NCBI RefSeq assembly: GCF_905220415.1
Contig: NC_059552.1
Location: 4,479,001-4,543,000 of the forward strand
DNA from: Colias croceus
Lineage: Eukaryota > Arthropoda > Insecta > Lepidoptera > Pieridae
Direction of reading: 5' to 3'
DNA length: 64,000 bases
Both the position numbers and the translations under genes were made by a program. A model generated the notes under the pieces. That model saw nothing but the letters and a program-made list of their open reading frames with translations. It was not told where the DNA came from and made no database searches. How positions within the stretch are numbered: the first letter of the stretch is position 1; every line of letters starts with the position of its first letter. Positions 23,128 to 32,253 of the stretch are shown piece by piece.

Positions 23128-23704
23128 TCAAAAAAAATGTGGAACATTTTTAAACAAAATCAAATTAAATTATCTTTATTTAGATTACTAACTCGCACAA
23201 CGAACCCTAACAATTCTGCTGACAGACAAAAAATAACAATGTGAAACATAATACAAGATTAGTTCAGGAGTCGGTGAAACATTTTTATAAACACACGAAC
23301 ATTTATTTTAAAAAAGATACTTAACATAATATAAAAATTACTAGTCTGCAGCCATGGTGTTTGATATAACGTTATGATGTCCTCTCTTGGCATCATTGCG
23401 GCCATTTGCCAACAGTACAATCTAATAAAGTCCTACGATCGAACAACATAACATTACATACACACAAACATTATAATGTAAAGTAACATTATTAATAAAA
23501 AAAATACGCAATGTATAATATTAAGGTATCATGTACCTAGTACATTAACATGCAAATAAAATCATTCACAATTAATACGAAAATATAATTAAAATTGTTC
23601 CCGTCTCTTACACTATGACGATAGATACAATAACAATGCAATATATGAAACGTCATGACATTAAAATTTTAATAACACACAAAGAAATATAACTTACATG
23701 TTTG

Positions 23705-23971
23705 TTAATACACAACTTTATTTAATTCTCGTGTTCTTTCCACCTTGATTTCAGGAACAGATAAGCTAGTAGTACTCATAACTTCTTTTTTAAACCAATT
23801 ACTAGCAACTTTAATACACTGTTGTTTCAAAACACAACAAACAAAAATAGTTAATATAACTGCAATGAAAATTATTACGATTCCAAATATATTAATTTTA
23901 TTTTCCAGCTTTGAAACATTGGAAATACTTTCGTTAATGACAACACTTTCCTTGGTTTGATTTAATCCCAT
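23705..23971 (-). CDS. Small accessory ORF of gypsy element: putative myristoylated single-pass membrane protein
   Basis: This 88-aa ORF with a true ATG lies between pol and the 3' LTR, where env would sit in an errantivirus-like element. It starts MGLNQT, matching the N-myristoylation pattern (Gly2, Thr6), has a hydrophobic segment at about 29-48 (IFGIVIIFIAVILTIFVCCV), then a basic/polar tail with Cys at the membrane edge. There is no cleavable signal peptide, furin site or fusion domain, and it is far too short for a typical Env. It lies 199 bp downstream of pol, in the same orientation. I do not recognise a named family. Chance is less likely given the start codon, membrane topology and position, but expression is unproven. 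Confidence 0.55.
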   Translation of the reverse strand: MGLNQTKESVVINESISNVSKLENKINIFGIVIIFIAVILTIFVCCVLKQQCIKVASNWFKKEVMSTTSLSVPEIKVERTRELNKVVY

Positions 23972-24170
23972 AGTAAAATTGTAAAATATTGTATATAGAA
24001 AAATAATTGTATAAAATGTATATATTTAGTTGTATATAGTTTGAAAATAAAAATGTTGAATAAAATATTTAAATATAACCATTCTTTAAATTCAAAGAAT
24101 TACGTGACCTAAAACAACAACATACAATTTGCAACTTTGCATGATGCAATAACAATGGCTATGTACATGA

Positions 24171-26639
24171 TTAAAACATAAATTTACTTGGCGTTTTTCG
24201 TATTCGCCCTGATCGTGTAACATAATTTTTACAGCTGGATTTGTCTGTCTCAAACGTTACCTTTTTAATTACCTTTTTTGTATGTAGCGAATCATTAATT
24301 TTACTATCACTCATATTAACAGACTTACCTGTGAACTTAGTCACAATATTATTATCATCAGGTAAAACGTATGCAGGTTTTAACCTATCTACTGAAACGT
24401 TAAGTTGTCTGTCCATTAATTGAATTTTAAAAGTTTTATCCTTTCTACTAATGACACGATATGGCCCATCATACGGCGGTTGTAATGGTTTCCGTACGGT
24501 GTCATTTCTTAAAAATACATATTCGCAATCAATTAAATCTTTATGAATGAACATTTTAAACGGTAATTTATTAATTCTAGGTACCGGTTTCATACTGTGT
24601 ATAATCGACCTCAATTTATCAACATAACTATGTTCGTCACACGGTTTTATATTACTTGTGTCATAAAAGTCACCAGGCAGCCTTATATTACTGCCATAAA
24701 TCATTTGAGCTGCAGTTACGCCTGTGTCTAATTTAACAGTTGTGCGTAACCCTAACAATACTGTTGCTAGTTCATCAACCCATGAATTACAATTTAAACG
24801 AGCCATAAGCGCTGCTTTTAAAGATCTATGCCAACGCTCTACTGCACCGTTGCTCTGTGGATGATATGGGGTGGTCCGCAACTTTTGTATTCCCATTAAT
24901 AACATAAGCTGCTTAAATAAATTACTTTCGAATTGTCGACCTTGGTCACTTGTAAGCCTAAGGGGACAACCGAACCTACAAATCCAACCCTCATACAACA
25001 CCTTTGCCACAGTCTCCGCAGTAATTTCTTTTAAAGGAAAAGCCTCGGGCCACTTGGTGTACCTATCTATGATTGTTAGACAATATCTAAACCCTTCTGA
25101 TGAAATTGGCAATGGCCCTACAAGATCAATATGTATATGCTCAAAACGGCTCGAGCCTTGAAAACTTCCTAAATCGGATACAGTATGTTTTGAGACTTTA
25201 GCTCTTTGGCACTTAATACATGTTTTAGACCAAATTCCTATATCCTTATTCATTTCTGGCCAAAAATATCTATCTGTTACTAATTTTTTTGTGGCTCTAA
25301 TACCCGGGTGACTTAAATTATGCACAGCATCAAAAGCTAAACGTCGAAATTGTTTAGGTAAATATGGTCGAATTCTATCTGTGGATGTTTCACAATAAAT
25401 TTGTTTATTACAATCGAACATTGCAACACGCTTAAGTGTAAATTGACTGTTTACGTTTGACCGGTGTCGCATTTCTGCAAGTTGTTCATCCGTTTCCTGC
25501 GCTCGGGCGAGTTCTGCGAAATCTAACACGGTGGGACATGTTATTGTTTCAATTCTCGATAACGTGTCAGCGACTATATTTTCCCTACCTGTTACATGAC
25601 GAATATCTGTACAAAACTCACTAATAAACATAATTTGCCTAGTTCTTCGAGCAGTTTCCCTATTTGTACCTATTTTACTAAATGCAAAACAAAGCGCTTT
25701 ATGATCTGTATAAACTATTAATTCGCGGCCTTCAACCATGTTGCGAAAATGAATAATTGATAAATATATCGCTAATAATTCTCTATCATAGGTACTATAT
25801 TTACGCTGAGCTTCCGTAAGTTTACGTGAAAAATATCCTAAAGGTTGCCAAATATTGTTAATTTTTTGTTGTAAAACTGCACCTATACACGTATCTGAAG
25901 CGTCAGTCATAAGAGACAATGGAGAATCTAAGGAAGGATATGTCAACAAAACTGCATTTTTCAAATCGATCTTACATTGTTCAAAATTTTGCTCTGCTAA
26001 TTTATTCCAATTAATTTTACTTTTGTCTTTCCGTTTCGCACTACCAAGATATTTATTTAACTCTGACTGATGTTCAGCCGAGTGAGAAATATGAGATCTA
26101 TAAAAATTTAACATGCCTAAAAATCTTCTAAGTTCTTCTATAGTACTAGGCTTAGGAAAATCTAAAATTGCTTTAACCTTGTCTTCGAGCGGCTTAATGC
26201 CCTCGGTAGAAACTTCATAACCTAAAAACTCTAATTTTTGCTGACCAAAACTACATTTTGAAAAATTGATAGTTATACCGAATTGATTAAAACGATCAAA
26301 AACTTGCTCTAAATGTTCTCTATGCTGACTTTCTGATTCTGAACTGATAATGACGTCATCGATATAAATAAATAAGAAATCTAAACCTTTTAAAACTGTT
26401 TCTTGCATGAAACGTTGGAAAGTTTGCGCAGCATTTCGCAAACCAAATGGCATACGCATAAATTCAAATAAACCAAAAGGTGTAATAACTGCTGTCTTTT
26501 TTATGTCATTTTCTGCAACAGGCACAGAATTATAGGCTCTATTAATATCTAATTTAGAGAAAATTTTCTTATTACCCAAAATATATGTAAAATCATGTAA
26601 ACGTGGTACTGGATAACGATCTGGGTTTCGTAATTGCAT
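24171..26639 (-). CDS. Gypsy pol: RT (part), RNase H, integrase
   Basis: An 822-codon open frame; its first codons are internal to RT, since the RT N-terminus is encoded in the preceding frame. RT: catalytic Asp31 (LDI) and YIDD at 92-95. RNase H: Asp246, Glu287, Asp312, Asp358. Integrase: zinc-binding His440, His444, Cys474, Cys477, and catalytic Asp505, Asp565, Glu601 with the normal D-x35-E spacing; GPY motif at 725-727. The tail ends in a TRSGR basic segment. All catalytic residues I can locate are kept, so the proteins look functional apart from the frame breaks at the 5' edge. Several short plus-strand ORFs over this region are shadows. Confidence 0.93.
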   Translation of the reverse strand: MQLRNPDRYPVPRLHDFTYILGNKKIFSKLDINRAYNSVPVAENDIKKTAVITPFGLFEFMRMPFGLRNAAQTFQRFMQETVLKGLDFLFIYIDDVIISSESESQHREHLEQVFDRFNQFGITINFSKCSFGQQKLEFLGYEVSTEGIKPLEDKVKAILDFPKPSTIEELRRFLGMLNFYRSHISHSAEHQSELNKYLGSAKRKDKSKINWNKLAEQNFEQCKIDLKNAVLLTYPSLDSPLSLMTDASDTCIGAVLQQKINNIWQPLGYFSRKLTEAQRKYSTYDRELLAIYLSIIHFRNMVEGRELIVYTDHKALCFAFSKIGTNRETARRTRQIMFISEFCTDIRHVTGRENIVADTLSRIETITCPTVLDFAELARAQETDEQLAEMRHRSNVNSQFTLKRVAMFDCNKQIYCETSTDRIRPYLPKQFRRLAFDAVHNLSHPGIRATKKLVTDRYFWPEMNKDIGIWSKTCIKCQRAKVSKHTVSDLGSFQGSSRFEHIHIDLVGPLPISSEGFRYCLTIIDRYTKWPEAFPLKEITAETVAKVLYEGWICRFGCPLRLTSDQGRQFESNLFKQLMLLMGIQKLRTTPYHPQSNGAVERWHRSLKAALMARLNCNSWVDELATVLLGLRTTVKLDTGVTAAQMIYGSNIRLPGDFYDTSNIKPCDEHSYVDKLRSIIHSMKPVPRINKLPFKMFIHKDLIDCEYVFLRNDTVRKPLQPPYDGPYRVISRKDKTFKIQLMDRQLNVSVDRLKPAYVLPDDNNIVTKFTGKSVNMSDSKINDSLHTKKVIKKVTFETDKSSCKNYVTRSGRIRKTPSKFMF

Positions 26640-27353
26640 TTAAACGTCTATAATCACCGCAAGGCCTAATATTACCATCTTTTTTGGAACTATATGTAGT
26701 GGACTTGCCCAAGGACTACTACTCGGTCTACAAATCCCTAACTCTTGCATAACAATAAATTCATTTTTAGCCTTTACGTACCTGTCAAGAGGAAGCTGCC
26801 TCGCTCTCGCATGCACCGGCGGTCCTGTCGTCTCGATATAGTGACAAACATCGTGTTTTGGCGTCTCTTTGTAAGAAATAGGTTTAGTTAAATCAGGGAA
26901 TTTATTCAATAAATCGGAATATGGACATTCCATAATTGTTTTTAAAGTGGGCACAGTAGAATTTGAGATATTTCCCTTAGTACTCAAATTAGTTACTTGA
27001 TCAATCAATCTACGTCCGTTTAAATCAATTAATAATTTATGATTAGCTAAGAAATCCGCACCAATAATTGGTTGCTTTACATCCGCTAATATAAAAATCC
27101 AACGGAACGGTCGTCTCAGACCCAAATCTAGAGACAAAAAATGAATACCATATGTTTTAATTTCCGTTCCATTAGCAGCAAATAATTTATATTTATTACC
27201 TTCTGCATAAACCTTACCATACACCACACTACGCGGGATGACGGACACATTTGCACCACTATCAACTAAAAAGTTTAGTCCTGAATTTCTGTCCAAAACA
27301 CTGAGACGGTTATTTCTGTAGACTCGGTCGCAGGCACCCGTCGCTGGCTGCAC
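26640..27353 (-). CDS. Gypsy protease and start of RT, frame-broken
   Basis: A 237-codon frame with aspartic protease active site VDSGA (Asp31) and a GADFL segment (98-102), followed by the N-terminal RT region. It is in the -1 frame relative to gag and probably expressed as a gag-pol fusion, so the first listed codon (GTG at 27353) is not a real start. Near its end the reading goes out of frame at a T6 run (26680-26685) and hits a stop; a second indel at a G3 run (26623-26625) returns the sequence to the frame of the 822-codon ORF. The stretch between, about 57 bp, reads as RT only in the third frame. Confidence 0.85.
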   Translation of the reverse strand: MQPATGACDRVYRNNRLSVLDRNSGLNFLVDSGANVSVIPRSVVYGKVYAEGNKYKLFAANGTEIKTYGIHFLSLDLGLRRPFRWIFILADVKQPIIGADFLANHKLLIDLNGRRLIDQVTNLSTKGNISNSTVPTLKTIMECPYSDLLNKFPDLTKPISYKETPKHDVCHYIETTGPPVHARARQLPLDRYVKAKNEFIVMQELGICRPSSSPWASPLHIVPKKMVILGLAVIIDV

Positions 27354-27358
27354 CGATG

Positions 27359-28165
27359 CTAGTTTTCCGCTGGTTTCTCACGCTGACTAGGTTTCCAGTT
27401 GCACGGTTTCACACATTTCGTCGCTTTGTTTTTATATTTGTAATGGTATTTACAAAGCCAATTGGGATTATGCCTTTGATTATGTTGAAATCTACCTCTT
27501 GACCTGGATCGTGACCTCGTTCTAAAATTTGATGTATTATTTCTTGTTTCCAATCTTCTCAGTCGATTATTTAATTTTTCTATCTCACCAATCAAATTAT
27601 TTTCTGGTCTGTTGCTTAAACTGGACTGTTGAACTGTTGATACCGAGTTTAAGGGTGTCATGCTCTTCATAACTTTATCTGCTATTGATGCCAAAATATC
27701 TTCACTTTTACTCTCGGATACGGCTAACACAGCTCTTATTGACGGCGGTAATAAATTTTGCCATAAAACTAGAAGTGTTTCTGTTGTTACTCGTCCACGC
27801 GCCAAATCTTGCATTTTCCTCATTAATTGTGACGGTTTTTGATCACCCAATTCCATTTCGCCAATTAATTTTTTTATTTGTCGATCTTCCGATTCTTCAA
27901 AAATTTGTAATAATCTTCTTTTTAATTTTTCATATTTTCCTGTCTCCGGCGGGCTAATTAAAATGTCCGTGACTTGCTCGATGACTTCTGGCGTTAATTT
28001 AGAAATTACTATTTGGTATTTCGCTTCATCTGACATTTTCTGTGGCGATAAAACTGCTTCCGTTTGTATAAACCATATTTTCGGCGATTTCTTCCAAAAA
28101 TCTGGGATGCGGGACGTAATGGAGACTGACGATAAACTTGCAAATTCTTCTTTAACCGGTTCCAT
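27359..28165 (-). CDS. Gypsy Gag
   Basis: 268 aa, starting at a true ATG near the end of the 5' leader. The N-terminal half has a capsid-like helical region (IWFIQTEAVL, LWQNLLPP). A basic RS-rich stretch (about 212-230) precedes a C-x2-H-x9-C-x3-C cluster (Cys238, His241, Cys251, Cys255), a knuckle-like nucleic-acid-binding motif seen in gypsy Gags. The stop at 27359-27361 is preceded by GGAAAAC (27368-27362), and the protease frame overlaps in -1. Confidence 0.88.
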   Translation of the reverse strand: MEPVKEEFASLSSVSITSRIPDFWKKSPKIWFIQTEAVLSPQKMSDEAKYQIVISKLTPEVIEQVTDILISPPETGKYEKLKRRLLQIFEESEDRQIKKLIGEMELGDQKPSQLMRKMQDLARGRVTTETLLVLWQNLLPPSIRAVLAVSESKSEDILASIADKVMKSMTPLNSVSTVQQSSLSNRPENNLIGEIEKLNNRLRRLETRNNTSNFRTRSRSRSRGRFQHNQRHNPNWLCKYHYKYKNKATKCVKPCNWKPSQREKPAEN

Positions 28166-28349
28166 GGTGATATTTAATTTTTATATGTACTTTTATGTGT
28201 TATTAAATTTTATTTAGTTATTTAAATTTTACCGCTGCCACCGCCCTGTAGTTTCTTCTTGAGTTGTCCGTATTTATATATTTATATATTAATTTTGAAT
28301 ATTTATTCTCCCTACTACACACTCACGTCGATATATCACGCCGGTCGAG

Positions 28350-28367
28350 ATCACGTCGGGGTCACCA
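28350..28367 (-). other. Primer-binding site, tRNA-Trp type
   Basis: On the minus strand TGGTGACCCCGACGTGAT is complementary to the 3' end of animal tRNA-Trp including CCA (from memory). It starts 6 nt after the 5' LTR. Confidence 0.7.
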
Positions 28368-28373
28368 ATTTGG

Positions 28374-28573
28374 TGTAGCTGTGTGTAGGGAGATGAAATT
28401 AAAGATAGCGGCCAATTAAATTTTATATTTCTTCTAAATTACACAAAAATATACTATTTATATTCACTAACTACAAAACGTGGGTCGGTGGCGCGAGCTA
28501 TGGGACAACTGAGGGGCGACGCTATGTGACTGTGCGACGCGGCCGAAAATCCTGCGTCAGCACAGCACCTACA
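28374..28573 (-). repeat. 5' LTR of gypsy element
   Basis: 200 bp, TGTAG...CTACA; same sequence as 22914-23113. Contains the presumed Pol II promoter of the element. Confidence 0.93.
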
Positions 28574-30385
28574 TATATTTATATATGTCCATTATACAAG
28601 ACTGCAAAATATGTAAATTATTTGTTGAAAGTGTGTTGGAAGAAATAGCTGGAACTATTTATTATTTAAAAAAAAGCATTGGTAGAAAGCTACCACAAAA
28701 GCTACATTTCATAAAATGACAAATGGTTTGGAAAAATATAAAATCCACCAAGGAATGGAATAGAATATAGTAAGTGTATTACATAATTCAGAGCAAGTAG
28801 GTTTTTACGACTATAAGCAAATATTGTAACTATAGGTAATAGTAGTTATTGTAATAAAATCTTGTGATGCATTTTATTATTATTCGATACAACATCATGA
28901 AAGTTCCGTTTACCAAGTTTATGATAAAACCTCAATTATACAAGACACGAAGTTAAATTGCTGAAGGGATGAAATAGCTGGATGCAATGGGAATAAACTT
29001 CTATTTCCGTTAGTCAACTCACAACTGTTTGTGTCAACACTTCCTCGCTGGGCGTCAAGCTGATGGAGGCAAATATGCATTCCAACTGTGTAGTTATAAT
29101 TAATATTTTACCTGTCTGTGCATGATGAACGAAATTTCATTAAAGTCTGCAATGTCTTTGCATGTCCTTTTGTTTATTTTGAATGTTTATTTTATTAATT
29201 GCAAGCGCTGTCAGTCGATTTTAATGAAAGGAAGCATTAAATTATGCTGCTTATTAAATAGACTGATGAATTTATCAAAGGACTTGACGAAAGACAAAAT
29301 TTTGGAATAGAGATCTCAAATTGTATTGTTCTGGCAAGAAAAACGCAAATGAAGCATTTCTGTCTTTGGAAGGTAGTGTAATTTATAGTGCGACTGCACT
29401 ATATATTTGTACTTCACAATCCAAATTCTCAATTATAAAGTATAAATTTCACATGTAAGCTAAAGGCATTGTTTGATTGAGATGGTTCAAATGGACGAAA
29501 TTAAAAAAAAATCAAAAAAATTTTAAAAGGAGCAGTTTTTTTTAAATATTGCTTCAAACAGAAATCTTTAATCAAGGTTAGTGAAGCTTATGCGCAATTC
29601 GCAAATAGTTCCATGTAGGTATTTTCATTGACGTTTGTAGGTTTTTTCAATTTCTTTTGCATCCGGCGTCGGATTTTTGTGTCGGTAACATCAAAGGATT
29701 GTCGTGGTTTGTGACGTGGACACATGACGCGGCTTTTTTTTTTTCAGAACCGGTTACGTTCAGCTACATATTTGGTGTTTGGTGCAGTTTTCCGTTAAAA
29801 CCTATTTCGTAGTGCTAAACTTGATTCTGCTAGAAGTAAGTAGTAACCATTCGCTGAAAGTACCTAATTAGAATTTTGTGTACTTCGTCATGAAAATTAT
29901 TACACAATGCACAAAAGTTAATGTAGTTTTTGCATCAGTTCTCAAATTTCTGAGAATGTTTTATTATTTAATAATAAACTTACACAATTGGCCGTAATAC
30001 CTGTAGGTTTTTATTTGTATAAGTATTAGGCAATTCGTCATTCGTGTGGATGTCGTATTATGAAAAAGGAGCTCAGTGCAAATGCCTCCTCTAATTAAAA
30101 TTGTTACCTAATTTATAACAAAATTTGTACTACAAGCAGTATTCTTTTCCATAATATAAATAAGGAGAAATACATAGGTATTTTTCTAAATGCCAGTCAT
30201 TACGATCTGCCTCAAGTGAACATAAAAGGTGAATATGAGATGTTTTTCATACAAGTGCTGGACACAACAATGAAAATCTTAAATCTTTGAAAGGCATTCA
30301 ATGTTTTCCTTTGTAGTCCGGATTTATAATAAAAACAATAATTGTTATGGCACTGATTTTGTCGTGTGTTTTCTTTTATTAATTA
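28574..30385. other. Intergenic DNA
   Basis: AT-rich. A 62-codon ORF at 29122-29310 starts with a hydrophobic stretch but shows no domain or splice support. No gene claimed. Confidence 0.45.
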
Positions 30386-30568
30386 CTAGCGGTCCGCCTC
30401 GGCTTCGCCCTTGGTACATATTTCGCAATAAAAGGTAGCTTATGTCCTTTCTCGGGTATCAAAATATCTCCATACCAAATTTCATGCAAATTGGTTCAGT
30501 AGTTTATGCGTGATTGAGTAACAGACAGACAGACAGAGTTACTTTCGCATTTATAATATTAGTAGGGA
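30386..30568 (-). mobile_element. Non-autonomous Helitron, minus strand (183 bp)
   Basis: Ends CTAG (30386-30389 on plus) and starts TC (30568-30567), containing the GTCT microsatellite and 'aatgcgaaagtaactctgtc'. It has the same length as 40051-40233 and looks nearly identical to it in inverse orientation. Confidence 0.75.
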
Positions 30569-30868
30569 TTAAAAGACACAGACATCCTATTTCATAATAT
30601 TTACGACAATAACGTAACAATAAAACACAATATTCATATTGTGATTCTTCAAAATCACAGAATTTTTCTTTTCTTATTTTATGTTATTTTATCATAATTT
30701 CCCCAAACTGCTTATTATTCCGAATGCGATTCCATTATGATAAAAAATAATGTTTACGTGTATCCTGCCAAACCTTCAGCGAAACAACAGCTGTGTCGAG
30801 GAAAATTTGAGTCTTATTTAGTTGTATATTTACATTTCATAACTGAAATGAAATTTCATAAGACTATA

Positions 30869-31247
30869 CAGGTCAGTGTCCCACTATTGGTATACTAATC
30901 ACGTAAAAAATACTTAAACAACAAAATTACATCAAAAAATTTTTGCTAATTTTTTCCTGAAAATCCATGTTTTCTTCTCTAGATTCGCGCAGCCGGCAAA
31001 TACCGCTTCGCTAATGTATTTTGTATATGAGCATTTTGTCTATGAAAACATAATCTTAAACGATAGGTCACGTGCTGGTAGCAAAGCTGGGGGGGTTGCT
31101 TATGGGTGTCCACATAGAGTTTTAAGAATTCATCTATTTGAAAAAAAAACTGCGTCTGGAATTTTATAAGTATTTTTTACGTACTCAGCGTATGCAAAAC
31201 TATAAGCTCCTTTGAGCTTAGTTATACACCAATAGTGGGACACCCTG
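30869..31247. mobile_element. TA-flanked MITE (Tc1/mariner-like)
   Basis: Left end CAGGTCAGTGTCCCACTATT and right end AATAGTGGGACACCCTG form an imperfect inverted repeat of about 25 bp, flanked by TA at 30867-30868 and 31248-31249. 379 bp, no transposase. The TA duplication points to Tc1/mariner. Confidence 0.6.
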
Positions 31248-31249
31248 TA

Positions 31250-32034
31250 TATATATAGGTATTTTATTTACGGTCTCATATTGGTAAAGCTACTTATATT
31301 ATTAAAAAAAAAATGATCTTAATTCCCGCCTTAAAAAATAAAATAGCTACGGAAACTTGAAACCGAGAAAATGTCATAAATTATATATCTATATTTTCAT
31401 TTCACTATAAAGTATAAACCAACGTTCCAATTTACTTCCACATCAATGTATGTAATATTTTGAAGAGTCACGTAAACTTAAATTTTAGTTATGTAAGTTA
31501 ATTTAGAACTTACGAACGTGGGTCATTATATTCGGTTTATGATAGCAGCACATGCCGGCACACACTACTCTAACCTCACAATATTCGCAGAATTTAACTC
31601 ATATTCAGAATTAAATGGACGTAATCAAGTATACGAATTTGGACCCTATATTTTATTGATTCCATTAATTTTACATGCTCCACATTATTTTATTGAAGTT
31701 GGTGTAATATAGAATTTCCAATTATGTCTTGTAATATTGAATAATATTTAACAAAATATATAAAATATTAGTAAATGCAAATTATATCGACAGTCAAATT
31801 AATATGTTATGGATTATCTTTTCCCAGACTTTGTCAGTTATTACATCTAATATCCGATATCCTATAACGATGAATAACGTATTACAAATCAAAATATCTT
31901 ATTCATATTTTTATAATATTTATAAGAACCGATACCGATGTACAGGGAAAATTGGAAGATAATATCATCCTCACAATAGTTTTAATATGAGACCCTCACT
32001 CCTCAGTCCTACATTCTAGCACGCAGATAGCTTC
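31250..32034. other. AT-rich DNA upstream of candidate exon
   Basis: An ORF of 64 codons at 31518-31712 has no supporting motif. Otherwise nothing recognised. Confidence 0.4.
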
Positions 32035-32048
32035 GTTTCCATGGCGAC
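32035..32048. promoter_or_regulatory. RFX X-box-like motif
   Basis: GTTTCCATGGCGAC closely fits the imperfect palindrome bound by RFX factors at cilium and flagellum genes. It overlaps the first codons of the candidate exon at 32041. Confidence 0.4.
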
Positions 32049-32175
32049 CCATATTGAAAATTCCGGACAAAATTACAGATCGTCTCCAATATATTATACA
32101 CCAAGCTGGCTTAGCACAAACGCAAGCAAAGAACACTCGGCTGGATTAAAAAATTCTTTCAGTTACAAAAGCCCG
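32041..32175 (+). CDS. Candidate first coding exon of an unrecognised gene
   Basis: An open frame of 45 codons from ATG runs into AAAAGCCCG|GTAAGA, a good splice donor, in phase 0. The peptide is rich in Tyr, Ser, Asn and Pro (NSGQNYRSSPIYYTPSWL) and has low hydrophobicity, unlike random AT-rich ORFs. The unspliced frame would stop at 32251-32253. I could not identify downstream exons with confidence; they may lie in the following 30 kb or beyond. The family is not recognised. The X-box at the start codon makes a ciliary or sperm-tail protein a reasonable guess, no more. Confidence 0.35.
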
Positions 32176-32253
32176 GTAAGATTATGGTATAATAATATAG
32201 AATATGTTAAGAAAAGCTCATTTCAAAGAATACCTGCTATTAAGTACCTTTAG

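Larger units (their letters stand above)
22914..28573 (-). mobile_element. Nearly full-length Ty3/gypsy LTR retrotransposon (5.66 kb)
   Basis: Complete architecture on the minus strand: 5' LTR 28374-28573, primer-binding site 28350-28367, gag 27359-28165, protease/RT start 26640-27353, RT-RNaseH-integrase 24171-26639, small membrane ORF 23705-23971, polypurine tract about 23114-23127, 3' LTR 22914-23113. I found no difference between the two LTRs line by line, indicating recent insertion. No clear 4-6 bp target duplication: the left flank reads TTTAG and the right flank TATAT. Coding is intact except for two one-base indels near 26623 and 26680. Gene order (RT-RNaseH-integrase) and the GPY/F tail fit Metaviridae-type elements. 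Confidence 0.93.

Noticed and set aside
23745..28217. Plus-strand ORFs of 60-96 codons across the gypsy element
   Set aside because: They are antisense shadows of gag, pol and the small membrane ORF.
31518..31712. 64-codon ORF with hydrophobic segment
   Set aside because: No family resemblance, no splice support, AT-driven composition.
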